A model generated the notes under the pieces. That model was not told the origin of the DNA. It did no database searches and saw nothing but the letters and a program-made list of their open reading frames with translations. From contig CAKUUG010000002.1 of assembly GCA_934692665.1 (NCBI GenBank), positions 1 through 64,000 of the forward strand: a stretch of 64,000 bases of DNA. Reading direction: 5' to 3'. The stretch's first letter is position 1, and every line of letters begins with the position of its first letter. The position numbers and the translations under genes were made by a program. This DNA is from an uncultured Candidatus Melainabacteria bacterium. Lineage in GTDB: Bacteria > Cyanobacteriota > Vampirovibrionia > Gastranaerophilales > Gastranaerophilaceae. Positions 15,273-24,772 of the stretch are shown here, piece after piece.

Positions 15273-17144
15273 ATGAAAGTTAACTTTGTTGCAAAGTCAC
15301 CTAGTTTTGCTCGTGCATTAACACAACAAGAAGAGCAAGGACTAAAAAAGGCCACAAAACAAGCATTAGACGAGTTGGGTATCGACCAAATAAGCACTAC
15401 TTTTTTTGATTTCACTATGCCAAATGACAAATATAATACTGGTATTGGAACTACATTTTCAAAAAAAGGTATAGAAACAGCTGAATTTGCAAACGCATAT
15501 TTTGGCATGACAAATTTGCAAGTCGGACCTCAAGGTGAAGTATCCGATTTTATTCGTTCTCCTTATTCTGGAACAACTTTTTCATTGGGGATGCAAAATA
15601 TTTCTCCTGAAAAGTTGACTACAAAAGAATATGGAAAAATATTAACAACAAAAGATTTGAATTCTTCTTTATACACAACAACAGTTAAAGATGACTCATC
15701 TGTAGATTATAAACATGTTTTTTCAGAAAAAGAAGGCATAAAACCTTTAATGAAAACTGCTTTTAAAAATTTTGAAGAACTGGATGAATCTTCAGAACTA
15801 AAGAAAGATTTTGAAAAATTTAAAAAGAATAACTCATATTGGCTTGAAAGAGATTCTTTGTTTGAGGCGTTAGCTTATGAATATGGGAGCGAAGATTCTT
15901 CTTCTTGGGATGAAAAAGATAAAAATCTTTTCGCTAATGAAAACAAAATTGACCACAAAAGAATTAAAGAACTAAAAAAAATAAATGATGATGATAACGT
16001 CAATATTGTTGAATTTAATGAGTTTGTTCAATTCATTGCGGACAAGCAACAACAAGAAACAAAAGCATCTTTAAACAAATTGGGTATTACAATCAGCGGC
16101 GATTGTCATATCGGTTTCCCGCAAAAAGAAATTTGGGCTCACAAGAGTGCTTTTTATGATAACGGTGCTATGTTTGGCTGCGACAGAGATGGCAACGGAC
16201 AATTTATTACTTGTTGGACAGAAGCTCCTGATGTTTCAAAATTGGACAAAGAAGCCGGTGAACTATACAGACAAAAATTTGCAATGTTAATGAAAAGAAA
16301 CAATGGAATAAGAATCGATGCTGCTTGGCAATTGGTTTATCCTACTCTTGTTTTGCCGACACAAAAAGATGCAGATGGAAATATGAGAGGTGTTCTTGCT
16401 CACAATCAGTCTGAAGTCGGTGCAAAAATTATAAATATCTTGAAAGAAGAAGCAAAAAAGGCAGGCGTGAGTGAAAACAGAATAAACTTGGAAATGTTGG
16501 ATGGTGCAGGAAAGAGCTGGAAAGCATTAAACAACCCTGAAGTGAAATCTGCAATAAAAGATATGAACTGTATTCATACTATGCAATATATGGGAAAAAC
16601 TTGGGGTTATGCAGGTCATTATAGAAGTAAAAATGCCGGTGCATTTAATCATTCTACAGAAATGGCAATAGGAACCCATGACGACAAACCCGCAAAAACT
16701 CTTGCTTCTAATATGTCAGACGAACAGATTAATATTATGTCTAGAGAACTTTCCGTAAATCACAATTTCTTTAATAATATGAAAAATAGAGTCAATGGTT
16801 TGTTTGCAATGTTGTTTACAAACACTCCAAAAAACTATCTTGAACCTAAAGGCAGAGTCTCTATGACGATTACTGACGCAGTTGGCAGTGATAGAAGAAT
16901 TAATGTTCCGAATACACAAAAAGGAAATTGGGAATTTAGATTGGGTGAAAATTGGGAAAAAGAATATTTTGAAAAATTAGCAGACAATTCTGCATTTAAT
17001 TTGCCTCAATCTTTATCTATGGCACTAAAAGCAAAAGAAGGGACTTCTGATTTGACACGTAAATTGGACAATTATTCAGAAATCTTAAAATCTGATGGCC
17101 CCATGACAAGAAATGAAGCAAATAAATTAAACCAAAACGCATAA
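15273..17144 (+). CDS. Diverged GH77-like 4-alpha-glucanotransferase
   Basis: A 623-residue cytoplasmic protein that resembles amylomaltase (MalQ) of glycoside hydrolase family 77. GIRIDAAWQL near residue 350 holds the expected nucleophile Asp. INLEMLDG holds the acid/base Glu, and GTHDD near residue 470 holds the third acidic residue. The region NKLGITISGDCHIGFP matches the substrate-barrel strand. The enzyme would rearrange alpha-1,4-glucan chains such as glycogen or maltodextrin. The first 110 residues (MKVNFVAKSPSF...) do not fit MalQ and look lineage-specific. AAGGA lies 9 nt before the ATG. Confidence 0.65.
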   Translation: MKVNFVAKSPSFARALTQQEEQGLKKATKQALDELGIDQISTTFFDFTMPNDKYNTGIGTTFSKKGIETAEFANAYFGMTNLQVGPQGEVSDFIRSPYSGTTFSLGMQNISPEKLTTKEYGKILTTKDLNSSLYTTTVKDDSSVDYKHVFSEKEGIKPLMKTAFKNFEELDESSELKKDFEKFKKNNSYWLERDSLFEALAYEYGSEDSSSWDEKDKNLFANENKIDHKRIKELKKINDDDNVNIVEFNEFVQFIADKQQQETKASLNKLGITISGDCHIGFPQKEIWAHKSAFYDNGAMFGCDRDGNGQFITCWTEAPDVSKLDKEAGELYRQKFAMLMKRNNGIRIDAAWQLVYPTLVLPTQKDADGNMRGVLAHNQSEVGAKIINILKEEAKKAGVSENRINLEMLDGAGKSWKALNNPEVKSAIKDMNCIHTMQYMGKTWGYAGHYRSKNAGAFNHSTEMAIGTHDDKPAKTLASNMSDEQINIMSRELSVNHNFFNNMKNRVNGLFAMLFTNTPKNYLEPKGRVSMTITDAVGSDRRINVPNTQKGNWEFRLGENWEKEYFEKLADNSAFNLPQSLSMALKAKEGTSDLTRKLDNYSEILKSDGPMTRNEANKLNQNA

Positions 17145-17169
17145 TTATACGATACAAAATAATCATTTA

Positions 17170-17203
17170 AAAAGCCCGTCTTGTTTATCGAACGGGCTTT
17201 TTT
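17170..17203. terminator. Bidirectional terminator
   Basis: AAAAGCCCGT pairs with ACGGGCTTTT (10 bp) followed by T-rich sequence. It ends the GH77-like gene and, on the minus strand, the TagO/WecA gene. Confidence 0.85.
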
Positions 17204-17221
17204 GAAAAACATCTGATTTTA

Positions 17222-18271
17222 TTAGTTTTCTTTCTTTTTAATTAGTTTAGATAAAACATTCAATATTAACAATACGCCAATCAAACTCAATGCAATAATA
17301 ATAAATCTACTTTTAGTGCTTACAACAATGATTGATAATAAAGCACATATCATAGAAAAACCTGCCAATAATAATACGAGTTTGTCTTGCGAGTAGCCGG
17401 CATGGAGCAGTTTGTGATGGATATGTTCACTATCTGCAACAAATGGGCTTGTGCCTTTAATTATTCTTCTGATTGATGAATATGCTATATCCATCAATGG
17501 TATTGCTAAAATCAAAATAGGCAGATACATAGAAACGTCGGAACTTACTTTTACAACGCCTGTAATCGATAATGTTGCAAGTAAAAACCCTGCATATAAA
17601 GCTCCGGAATCACCCATAAATATTTTAGCAGGATTGTAATTGTACATCAAAAATGCACACATTGCTCCCATCAAAATAAATGCCATAAGGGCGTTTATTG
17701 GACATTCCGGTGCTAAAACCAAAGATACAATACCGATTGTAAGAGATGAAATACTAACAATAGAACCTGCCAGACCATCTATTCCGTCTATAAAATTGAT
17801 TGCATTTGTAATTCCTACAATCCATAATAATGTAATCGGATAAGACATCAATCCCAGATTCAAATTCGGACCAAAAGGATTGTAGAATGTTTCTATTCTA
17901 ATCCCTAAAAGCATAACGATAGTTGCTATTGCTACTTGTAGAAATAATTTGAATTTTGCATTCAGACAATATACATCATCAACAAGCCCCATTAGAAACA
18001 TTAATGAACCACCAACTATAATTGCGCTGAGTCCTTGACCTTTTGGGTAATAGCTCAATAAAACAAGTAACAAAAATGTTAATGATACAGAAAACCAAAC
18101 CGCAACGCCACCAAGACGAGAAATCTGCCCATGGTGAATTTTTCTTTCGTTTGGTACATCGACGAGATTGTTTTTTTTGGAAAATGCTATTACTACAGGA
18201 ACAGCAAAAATTCCTATCAAAAACGCTATAATTGTTCCTAGAATGTGAGCTTGAGATAATTTAATAATCAT
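17222..18271 (-). CDS. Undecaprenyl-P GlcNAc-1-P transferase (TagO/WecA family)
   Basis: A 349-residue inner-membrane enzyme with about 10-11 helices. It transfers GlcNAc-1-phosphate from UDP-GlcNAc to undecaprenyl phosphate, the first step of many surface glycans. Visible motifs: GLVDD in the second cytoplasmic loop, NAINFIDGIDGLAG, FMGDSG, and HIHHKLL in the last large loop, which separates WecA/TagO from MraY. It starts 10 nt after glyA ends, so the two are cotranscribed; AGGTAAAG precedes the start. Confidence 0.85.
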   Translation of the reverse strand: MIIKLSQAHILGTIIAFLIGIFAVPVVIAFSKKNNLVDVPNERKIHHGQISRLGGVAVWFSVSLTFLLLVLLSYYPKGQGLSAIIVGGSLMFLMGLVDDVYCLNAKFKLFLQVAIATIVMLLGIRIETFYNPFGPNLNLGLMSYPITLLWIVGITNAINFIDGIDGLAGSIVSISSLTIGIVSLVLAPECPINALMAFILMGAMCAFLMYNYNPAKIFMGDSGALYAGFLLATLSITGVVKVSSDVSMYLPILILAIPLMDIAYSSIRRIIKGTSPFVADSEHIHHKLLHAGYSQDKLVLLLAGFSMICALLSIIVVSTKSRFIIIALSLIGVLLILNVLSKLIKKKEN

Positions 18272-18281
18272 ACTTTACCTA

Positions 18282-19511
18282 TTATTCATACAGTGGAAAT
18301 TTTTTACATAATTCTAAACTTTGTTGTTTTAAAGTTTCGATTTTTTCCTTTTCAAGTATAGCATTAGATATTATTTGTGCAATTACTTTCATATCTTCTT
18401 CTTTCATACCTCTGGTTGTGACAGCTGCTGTTCCGATTCTGACTCCGCTTGTTACAAATGGGCTTTGGGGGTCGTTTGGGACTGTATTTTTGTTTGCTGT
18501 AATGCCAACTTCTTCTAAGAGATTTGCAACATCTTTTCCTGTTTTATTCAATCGTCTTAAATCAAGAGTCATAACATGGTTTTCCGATTTGTTGCCTACA
18601 ATATCAATGCCATTATTTATTAATTCTTGTGCTAATACTTTTGAATTTTTAACAACTTGAGTTGCATATTGTTTAAATTCTTCGCTCATAGCTTCTTTTA
18701 AGGCTACTGCTTTTGCTGCAATAATATGTTCTAAAGGTCCGCCTTGAATTCCAGGAAAGACAGCTTTGTCTATACCTTGGGCATGGATTTCTTTGCACAT
18801 GATAATTCCGCCACGTGGTCCTCTTAGGGTTTTGTGGGTAGTGGTAGTGACAAAATCAGCATAAGGTACGGGATTTGGATGAACCCCTGCTGCAACAAGT
18901 CCTGCAATGTGTGCCATATCAACCATTAAATATGCACCAACTTCATCTGCGATTTTTCTGAATTTTTCAAAATCAATAATTCTAGAATAGTTGCTTGCAC
19001 CTGCAATGATTAATTTTGGTTTGTGAACTTTGGCTTTTTTTTCAACATCGGCATAGTCGATTATCCCGTTTTCATCTACTCCGTACGAAATTACGTTGTA
19101 GTTTGTACCTGAAAAATTAACAGAACTACCATGGGTCAAGTGTCCTCCGTTTGATAAATCCATACCCAAAATAGTATCGCCTGTTTTTAGGGCATAGAAA
19201 AACACTGCCATATTCGCTTGTGCACCGGAGTGCGGTTGAACATTTGCGTGGTCGCAGCCAAACAATTCACAGCATCTTTTTTGTGCCAATTCTTCAATTT
19301 TGTCTATAAAAGTGCAACCGTTATAATATCTTTTGTGTGGCTTTCCTTCTGCATATTTGTTTGTCAAAACTGTTCCTGCCGCTGCCATTACGGCTTTTGA
19401 TACAAAATTTTCTGAAGCAATTAATTCAATTGTTTCTTGTTGTCTTTTTAGCTCATCTTTGATATAACCTGCAATTTCAGGATCTTGTGCTTTGATTATT
19501 TCTAGTTCCAT
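18282..19511 (-). CDS. glyA: Serine hydroxymethyltransferase
   Basis: GlyA interconverts serine and glycine with tetrahydrofolate and supplies one-carbon units. The 409-residue length is typical. The PLP lysine is in [14 protein letters not shown], and SENFVSKAV and GIQGGPLEH match family landmarks. AAAGGAG lies directly upstream of the ATG. The TagO/WecA gene follows 10 nt downstream; the XRE regulator gene is 54 nt upstream on the same strand. Confidence 0.97.
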   Translation of the reverse strand: MELEIIKAQDPEIAGYIKDELKRQQETIELIASENFVSKAVMAAAGTVLTNKYAEGKPHKRYYNGCTFIDKIEELAQKRCCELFGCDHANVQPHSGAQANMAVFFYALKTGDTILGMDLSNGGHLTHGSSVNFSGTNYNVISYGVDENGIIDYADVEKKAKVHKPKLIIAGASNYSRIIDFEKFRKIADEVGAYLMVDMAHIAGLVAAGVHPNPVPYADFVTTTTHKTLRGPRGGIIMCKEIHAQGIDKAVFPGIQGGPLEHIIAAKAVALKEAMSEEFKQYATQVVKNSKVLAQELINNGIDIVGNKSENHVMTLDLRRLNKTGKDVANLLEEVGITANKNTVPNDPQSPFVTSGVRIGTAAVTTRGMKEEDMKVIAQIISNAILEKEKIETLKQQSLELCKKFPLYE

Positions 19512-19565
19512 ATTGTCTCCTCTTTCTTATTTAATTTTACATAAAACAAAAAGTATTGACAAAAA

Positions 19566-19892
19566 TTACCTTGTTTCTAAATAAGAATTAATAATTTTAC
19601 TGTAAAACTGCAAATCTTTAAGAGAAGAAGTCTTAAATACGTTGTTCATATCTTCGATTAATTCTTCTTTTGATTTTAGATGCCCAAAATCAAACAACTC
19701 TTTTGCCTCTACTTTTAATGCTTTACATAATTTTTCAAGATTTTCTTTTTTGGGGAGCTGTTCTCCTGTTTCTAATTTGCTTATATTATTTAGCGATTCC
19801 ATTCCAACAAGCTCTGCAAGTTCCTGTTGACTAAGGTTTGCTTTTTTTCTCAGTTCTTTTAATCTTTTGCCAAATTTAACGGTAAGTTTCAT
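19566..19892 (-). CDS. XRE-family helix-turn-helix regulator beside pilin gene
   Basis: A 108-residue DNA-binding protein. Residues 7-65 are a Cro/cI-type helix-turn-helix (FGKRLKELRKKANLSQQELA, then ISKLETGEQLP and LCKALKV). Residues 66-108 form an acidic helical tail, LFDFGHLKSKEE then a long helix. The layout matches the 106-residue regulator at 36785, which also sits divergently next to a pilin gene. It may repress the pilin gene whose promoter faces it across 166 bp. AAGGG precedes the ATG. Readthrough into glyA is possible. Confidence 0.8.
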   Translation of the reverse strand: MKLTVKFGKRLKELRKKANLSQQELAELVGMESLNNISKLETGEQLPKKENLEKLCKALKVEAKELFDFGHLKSKEELIEDMNNVFKTSSLKDLQFYSKIINSYLETR

Positions 19893-19960
19893 TTTTGTTT
19901 CCCTTTTTATTTAGATTAAAAAGGAATTTCAATATTTAAAATAGATTAGTAGTGCAAATA

Positions 19961-19990
19961 TTGACAAAAAAATAATAACAGTAATACAAT
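19961..19990 (+). promoter_or_regulatory. Promoter of pilin-like gene (20059)
   Basis: TTGACA (19961-19966), an 18-bp spacer and TACAAT (19985-19990). The leader would be about 60 nt. Confidence 0.6.
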
Positions 19991-20007
19991 AAATGCATAA
20001 AATTAAC

Positions 20008-20019
20008 ACTATTGATAGT
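20008..20019 (+). promoter_or_regulatory. Dyad ACTAT-TG-ATAGT, candidate operator
   Basis: A perfect 5-bp inverted repeat with a 2-bp centre begins about 11 bp after the predicted start of the pilin transcript. It is placed like an operator for the divergent XRE protein, but no second copy was found nearby. Confidence 0.3.
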
Positions 20020-20058
20020 AATTTTGCTTAAAAATTTATATTAGAAAGGGTAATTTTA

Positions 20059-20160
20059 ATGAAAAAAGCCTTCACGCTTGCAGAAGTTATGATAACATTA
20101 ACAGTAATCGGTATAATTACAGCAGTTATCATCCCTGTTGCGATACAATCTAAACCCGAT
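20059..20160 (+). repeat. Dispersed repeat: 5' end of pilin-like gene, copy 1
   Basis: About 100 bp of DNA similar to the inverted copy at 36566-36667, including one run of 26 identical bases over the codons for Leu-Ala-Glu-Val-Met-Ile-Thr. It arises from gene duplication; no insertion-sequence ends are seen. Confidence 0.6.
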
Positions 20161-20766
20161 GAAAATATATTAAAATTCAAAAAAGCTCACAATACCCTCT
20201 ATCAAACGATTTCCACTCTTGTTAATTCAGACAAATATTATCTGAATGGAAATTTGGTCTACAAACCTGACGGAAGTTTTGTTGATAGAGAATATTTTTG
20301 CAAAACATTTGCTGAAGTTGTGAGTCCAAAATTTGTTGATTGCAATTGGACAGGCGAGGTTAAAAGTTGGTTGTCGCATTATAATTTGGGTTATGTGTAT
20401 AATAATGAAGTGTGGAATAGTTGGTGCGTGGACGCACTATCAATTGGAGCAAAAGCACAAATCATAACAACAGATGGCATTACATTTTATGAAGCTAATC
20501 AACCCTATCATTTTGCAAGTAAATGGCCAACATCATCTCAAATAAATGATAACCCCAATGTTGGCGGACAGCTTTTGTTTTATAATACATCATATACTAG
20601 CTTTTCCGAAGTTGGTTTCAATGAAATATATAAACCAATCTGTATTGATATCGACGGAATAGGAAAAGGTGAAGAACCGTTTGCGTATGGAATCAGGTAT
20701 GATGGAAAAATTGTTGCAAGCGATAGAGTGAAAGAATGGCTCGAAAAATCAATCCAAGGCGAGTGA
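20059..20766 (+). CDS. Type IV pilin-like protein (copy 1)
   Basis: A 235-residue secreted pilin-like protein. The N-terminus is a class III signal, MKKA|FTLAEVMITLTVIG: Phe after the cut, Glu at +5, then a hydrophobic helix to about residue 29. Position -1 is Ala instead of the usual Gly, which prepilin peptidases also accept. The first 60 nt are about 92% identical to the copy at 35894-36667 and share a 26-bp exact match. The C-terminus is also shared (DIDG, EEPF, YGIR, DGKIVA). The middle differs. AAAGGG lies 8 nt before the ATG. The divergent XRE gene is next to it. Confidence 0.75.
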   Translation: MKKAFTLAEVMITLTVIGIITAVIIPVAIQSKPDENILKFKKAHNTLYQTISTLVNSDKYYLNGNLVYKPDGSFVDREYFCKTFAEVVSPKFVDCNWTGEVKSWLSHYNLGYVYNNEVWNSWCVDALSIGAKAQIITTDGITFYEANQPYHFASKWPTSSQINDNPNVGGQLLFYNTSYTSFSEVGFNEIYKPICIDIDGIGKGEEPFAYGIRYDGKIVASDRVKEWLEKSIQGE

Positions 20767-20903
20767 TTTTGATTTTATTTAAAAAAGTTACAAAACTAAA
20801 ACATTATGATTGTTGTTTTTTTAAAAAAATATTTTTTATTGTAAAATATTTTTATCAGATGTTTTATATAAACAAATAGAATAGCAAATAGAAAGTATTA
20901 ACA

Positions 20904-22694
20904 ATGAAAAATAAAAAATTAAGAAACATAGCAATCATTGCTCACGTTGACCATGGTAAAACAACGCTTGTAGACTGTATTTTGGATGCTACGAATGTAT
21001 TTAAAGAACACCAAGAAATGGGAACTTGTGTTCTTGATAGTAACGATATAGAAAGAGAAAGAGGAATTACTATTCTTTCTAAAAATGTTGCAGTCGAATA
21101 CAAAGGTGTTAAAATCAATGTTGTAGACACCCCGGGCCACGCAGATTTCGGCGGCGAAGTTGAACGTGTGTTGGGTATGGTTGATGGAGCATTGTTGATT
21201 GTTGATGCCCAAGAAGGACCTATGCCTCAAACAAGATTTGTATTATCAAAAGCATTGGAATTAGGTATAAGAATCATTGTTGTAATAAACAAAATCGACA
21301 AACCCGGTGCAGACCCTGATGGAACTTTGGATAAAGTGTTTGACTTGTTTACAGAATTAACAGATAGAGATGATTTGATTGATTTCCCTGTGATATACGC
21401 TTCTTCATTAAACCGTTTTGCAAAAGTGAATTTAGAAGACGAAAACAAAAACATTCTTCCTTTGCTTGATTGTATTTTAGAAAATATTGAAGGCCCTGAA
21501 GCTGATATTGATTTGCCTTTGCAATTGCAAATAACAACATTGGATTATAATGAATATGTTGGAAGAATAGCAATAGGCAGAATCAAAAACGGTTCTATAA
21601 AATCAGGTGAACAAGTATTATTAATGAAAGCTGATGGAACAACTGAAAAAGGAAAAGTTGTAAAGCTATTCGGATTTAAAGATTTGGGCAGAGTTGAAAT
21701 AGAAGAAGCTTCTGCAGGTGATATTGTTGGTATAGCCGGTTTTTCCGATATTCAAATTGGTGAAACCATCGCTGATATTGCTTCTCCTGTGGCTTTGCCT
21801 TTAATAAAAATCGACGAACCTACAATTTCTATGAATTTTTCAATCAATGATTCACCTTTTGCAGGTACAGAAGGAAAATTTGTCACTTCTCGTCAAATCA
21901 GAAAGAGATTGTACCAAGAGCTTGAAAAAAACGTTTCGCTTCGTGTAGAAGATACAGATTCTACTGATATGTTCAAAGTTTCTGGTCGTGGCGAATTGCA
22001 TTTGTCTATTTTGATTGAACAAATGAGAAGAGAAGGCTATGAATTTCAAGTTTCAAAACCCGAAGTAATTATGCACGAATCAGAAAATGGCGTAAAACAA
22101 GAGCCTTATGAAAACTTGATTGTCGATGTTCCGGAAGAGTTTGTTGGCTCTGTTATTGAAAAATTATCTTCAAGAAAAGCTCAAATGCTAAATATGGAAG
22201 CCGGCCCAAAAAGAACAAATATTGACTTTTTGATTCCTGCACGTGGTTTGATAGGTTTTAGGTCAGAATTTGTCCGCATGACAAAAGGCGAAGGTATAAT
22301 GTATCATACTTTTGCTCATTATGATGATTACGCAGGTGATATTCCTCGCCAAAGAACAGGTTCTCTAATTGCCCATGAAGAAGGCGAAGCTGTTGCATAC
22401 GCTCTTCATCAGTTTGAAGATAGAGGTGTGTTCTTTATTACTCCAAAAACAAAAGTCTATAGAGGCATGATTGTTGGAGAATGCAATCGTCCACAAGATA
22501 TTCCTGTAAATGTTTGCAAAACCAAAAAAATGACGAACATGAGATCAGCAACTGCGGATGTAATGGTGACTTTGCAAGCCCCAAAAATAATGGGTCTAGA
22601 AGATGCACTTGAATATATCCAAGATGACGAATTGGTAGAAATTACTCCGGAAAATGTAAGAATCAGAAAAGCTGATTTAGTAAAATTGAGATAA
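20904..22694 (+). CDS. typA: Ribosome-associated GTPase BipA/TypA
   Basis: TypA is a translational GTPase related to EF-G, needed for late 50S assembly and stress growth. The 596-residue length is standard. G1 AHVDHGKTT (residue 12), G2 RERGITI, G3 DTPGHADF, G4 NKID are all intact. The C-terminal domain ends in ENVRIRKADLVKLR. The start has no clear Shine-Dalgarno (only GAAAG 9 nt upstream). A terminator follows. Confidence 0.95.
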   Translation: MKNKKLRNIAIIAHVDHGKTTLVDCILDATNVFKEHQEMGTCVLDSNDIERERGITILSKNVAVEYKGVKINVVDTPGHADFGGEVERVLGMVDGALLIVDAQEGPMPQTRFVLSKALELGIRIIVVINKIDKPGADPDGTLDKVFDLFTELTDRDDLIDFPVIYASSLNRFAKVNLEDENKNILPLLDCILENIEGPEADIDLPLQLQITTLDYNEYVGRIAIGRIKNGSIKSGEQVLLMKADGTTEKGKVVKLFGFKDLGRVEIEEASAGDIVGIAGFSDIQIGETIADIASPVALPLIKIDEPTISMNFSINDSPFAGTEGKFVTSRQIRKRLYQELEKNVSLRVEDTDSTDMFKVSGRGELHLSILIEQMRREGYEFQVSKPEVIMHESENGVKQEPYENLIVDVPEEFVGSVIEKLSSRKAQMLNMEAGPKRTNIDFLIPARGLIGFRSEFVRMTKGEGIMYHTFAHYDDYAGDIPRQRTGSLIAHEEGEAVAYALHQFEDRGVFFITPKTKVYRGMIVGECNRPQDIPVNVCKTKKMTNMRSATADVMVTLQAPKIMGLEDALEYIQDDELVEITPENVRIRKADLVKLR

Positions 22695-22704
22695 AATATA
22701 AACA

Positions 22705-22743
22705 AAAAATGCTATCTTCGATTAATTGGGGGATAGCATTTTT
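22705..22743 (+). terminator. Terminator of typA
   Basis: AAAAATGCTATC pairs with GATAGCATTTTT (12 bp) around a G-rich loop. Confidence 0.85.
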
Positions 22744-22755
22744 GTGTCTATTTTT

Positions 22756-22761
22756 TAAAAT
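22756..22761 (+). promoter_or_regulatory. -10 box, leaderless DUF3137-like gene
   Basis: TAAAAT ends six bases before the ATG at 22768, with no ribosome binding site between. Confidence 0.4.
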
Positions 22762-22767
22762 ATTTAT

Positions 22768-23628
22768 ATGGATATGAATGAAGTTTTAAATAAATTTGAT
22801 GGATTATATAAATCGGTTGTTATTCCGAAAATTTCTCCTCTTGAAAAGTATAGACAAGAAAAACTTAAAGAATCAAAAAACATATTGAATTTACTTTTTG
22901 GAAGAAAGCAATCGATTATTAATGAATATGAACTAAAAGTAAAAAATGAGTTGTCGAGTATTCTTTATTCGATTTTTGCAAAAGTAAAATCATCGACTGA
23001 CGTAATCGATTTGGATGAAGTAAAAGAGATTGGCTTTTGCTCAAACGCAAACGATATCAATTATGGAAGTATAATATCTCTTCTTTATAAAAATTTAAAA
23101 ATTAACACAACAGAAGCAAAAATCCAAAGAATATCAGGCGAAAAAGAGGATAGAACAACATTCTCTTTGTTTAAAGGTTTGATGCTCAGAATAGAAACAA
23201 AAGTAAATTTAGCTTCTAAAACAATTTTATCCAGAAAAGCAAAAGATTTTTCAACAAGAGAAAGAGAAAATGTCTATTTAGGTTCAAAAGTTAATTTCAG
23301 ATTTAACAATGCTGAAAAATTGGATACAATTAATTTTGATGATTCTGAAGTTGGAAAGTTGTTTGATGTTTTTTCCAATGATGAAACAAGAGCAAGAAAA
23401 TTTATCACAGATAAGTTGCTTGAAAAAATCAAACTCTTAAGAGATAGTTTTTCTTCTTGTGGTATAAGTTTTGCTTTTATCAATTCTGATGTTTATGTTT
23501 TTGTTGAAGAAGATGAGTTTTTCTTTGACAAGCTTGATATAGAAAAAGAAATATCAAACAAAGAAGAATTGAAAAAAGTCTACAATAAAATCGTTTATCT
23601 ATTTAATTTGATAAATTATTTTAATTAA
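22768..23628 (+). CDS. DUF3137-like protein
   Basis: A 286-residue protein, apparently soluble. The N-terminus has two amphipathic helices (residues 1-70). The pattern in the second half resembles DUF3137: LFKGLML, then NFDDSEVGKLFDVFSNDE, then a long helix with LLEKIKLLRD and a terminal strand INSDVYVFVEEDE. Most DUF3137 proteins carry membrane helices; none are obvious here. The function of the family is unknown. A start at 22774 is also possible. Confidence 0.45.
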   Translation: MDMNEVLNKFDGLYKSVVIPKISPLEKYRQEKLKESKNILNLLFGRKQSIINEYELKVKNELSSILYSIFAKVKSSTDVIDLDEVKEIGFCSNANDINYGSIISLLYKNLKINTTEAKIQRISGEKEDRTTFSLFKGLMLRIETKVNLASKTILSRKAKDFSTRERENVYLGSKVNFRFNNAEKLDTINFDDSEVGKLFDVFSNDETRARKFITDKLLEKIKLLRDSFSSCGISFAFINSDVYVFVEEDEFFFDKLDIEKEISNKEELKKVYNKIVYLFNLINYFN

Positions 23629-23647
23629 TGGAATTGTTTAATACATT

Positions 23648-23674
23648 AAAAAAGCCTGTTTCAAACAGGCTTTT
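23648..23674. terminator. Bidirectional terminator
   Basis: AAAAGCCTGTTT/AAACAGGCTTTT form a perfect inverted repeat around one C. It ends the DUF3137-like gene and rpoD. Confidence 0.9.
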
Positions 23675-23682
23675 GATTTGTT

Positions 23683-24753
23683 TTAAACTTCTACATATTC
23701 TTTTAAGCGTTTAGAACGATTGGGGTGGCGAAGTTTTCTCAATGCTTTTGCTTCGATTTGTCTGATACGTTCACGAGTAACCCCAAACAATTGCCCTACT
23801 TCTTCCAGTGTTCTTTGCCTTCCGTCGTCCATACCAAAACGCAATCTTAAAACATCACGTTCACGAGCAGATAAAGAACCCAAAACTTCTGCCAAATCTT
23901 CTCTAAGCAATTCATGGGCAACGGTTTTTACAGGAGCGTCTGCGTCTTTGTCTTCTATAAAATCACCCAAGCGAGAATCTTCTTCTTTTCCGATAGGAGT
24001 TTCCAGTGACAAAGGTTCTTGTGCTACTTTTATAATTTCTCTTAATTTGTTTATTGATATGCCCATTTCTTGTGACAATTCTTCTTCTGAAGGTTTTCTT
24101 GCGAGTTCTTGAGCCAATTTTCTTGTAACTTTTTTAAGTTTGTTTATTGTTTCAACCATGTGAACAGGAATTCTTATAGTTCTTGCTTGGTCTGCAATAG
24201 CACGAGTGATTGCTTGTCTAATCCACCAAGTTGCATAAGTTGAAAATTTATAGCCTCTTTCGTGGTCAAATTTTTCTGCTGCTCTGATTAAACCCAAATT
24301 TCCTTCTTGAATTAAATCCAAAAACAACATTCCACGGCCAACGTATTTTTTTGCAATAGAAACAACAAGTCTTAGATTTGCTTGTACAAGCTTCCTTTTT
24401 GCAATTGCACCGGCATTTCCGCCTGCTACGATTTTTCTTGCCAAATCTATTTCTTCATCTGCAGTCAAAAGTTTTACTCTGCCGATTTCTCTTAAATACA
24501 TGCGAACAGGATCGTCTACAGAAATGCTGCGTGGAATTGAAATATCGTTTTCTTGGTCGTCTTCGTCGTCACGATTGTCAAAATATATTGAAGATGAGGT
24601 ATTTTCAATAGGGCTTGTCATACCTTGTGTACGCATAATATTAGAGATATTGTCTGTTTCCAGACCTGTGCCGTCAAAATATTCTTCTTCGATTATCTCC
24701 GTTTTATCCATTACGCTTATTGCTGAACTTTCTGGATTTCTTTTTCTGCCCAT
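23683..24753 (-). CDS. rpoD: Primary sigma factor RpoD/SigA
   Basis: The housekeeping sigma-70 factor, 356 residues. Region 1.2 starts at [12 protein letters not shown] (about residue 80), region 2 contains [14 protein letters not shown], and region 4.2 contains [18 protein letters not shown]. The N-terminal 75 residues are a short acidic linker in place of a full region 1.1. GGAG precedes the ATG. It follows dnaG by 19 nt, the classic macromolecular-synthesis arrangement. Several TTGNNN/TATAAT promoters in the window match its expected specificity. Confidence 0.95.
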   Translation of the reverse strand: MGRKRNPESSAISVMDKTEIIEEEYFDGTGLETDNISNIMRTQGMTSPIENTSSSIYFDNRDDEDDQENDISIPRSISVDDPVRMYLREIGRVKLLTADEEIDLARKIVAGGNAGAIAKRKLVQANLRLVVSIAKKYVGRGMLFLDLIQEGNLGLIRAAEKFDHERGYKFSTYATWWIRQAITRAIADQARTIRIPVHMVETINKLKKVTRKLAQELARKPSEEELSQEMGISINKLREIIKVAQEPLSLETPIGKEEDSRLGDFIEDKDADAPVKTVAHELLREDLAEVLGSLSARERDVLRLRFGMDDGRQRTLEEVGQLFGVTRERIRQIEAKALRKLRHPNRSKRLKEYVEV

Positions 24754-24772
24754 TTGGTTGTTTCTCCAATCT

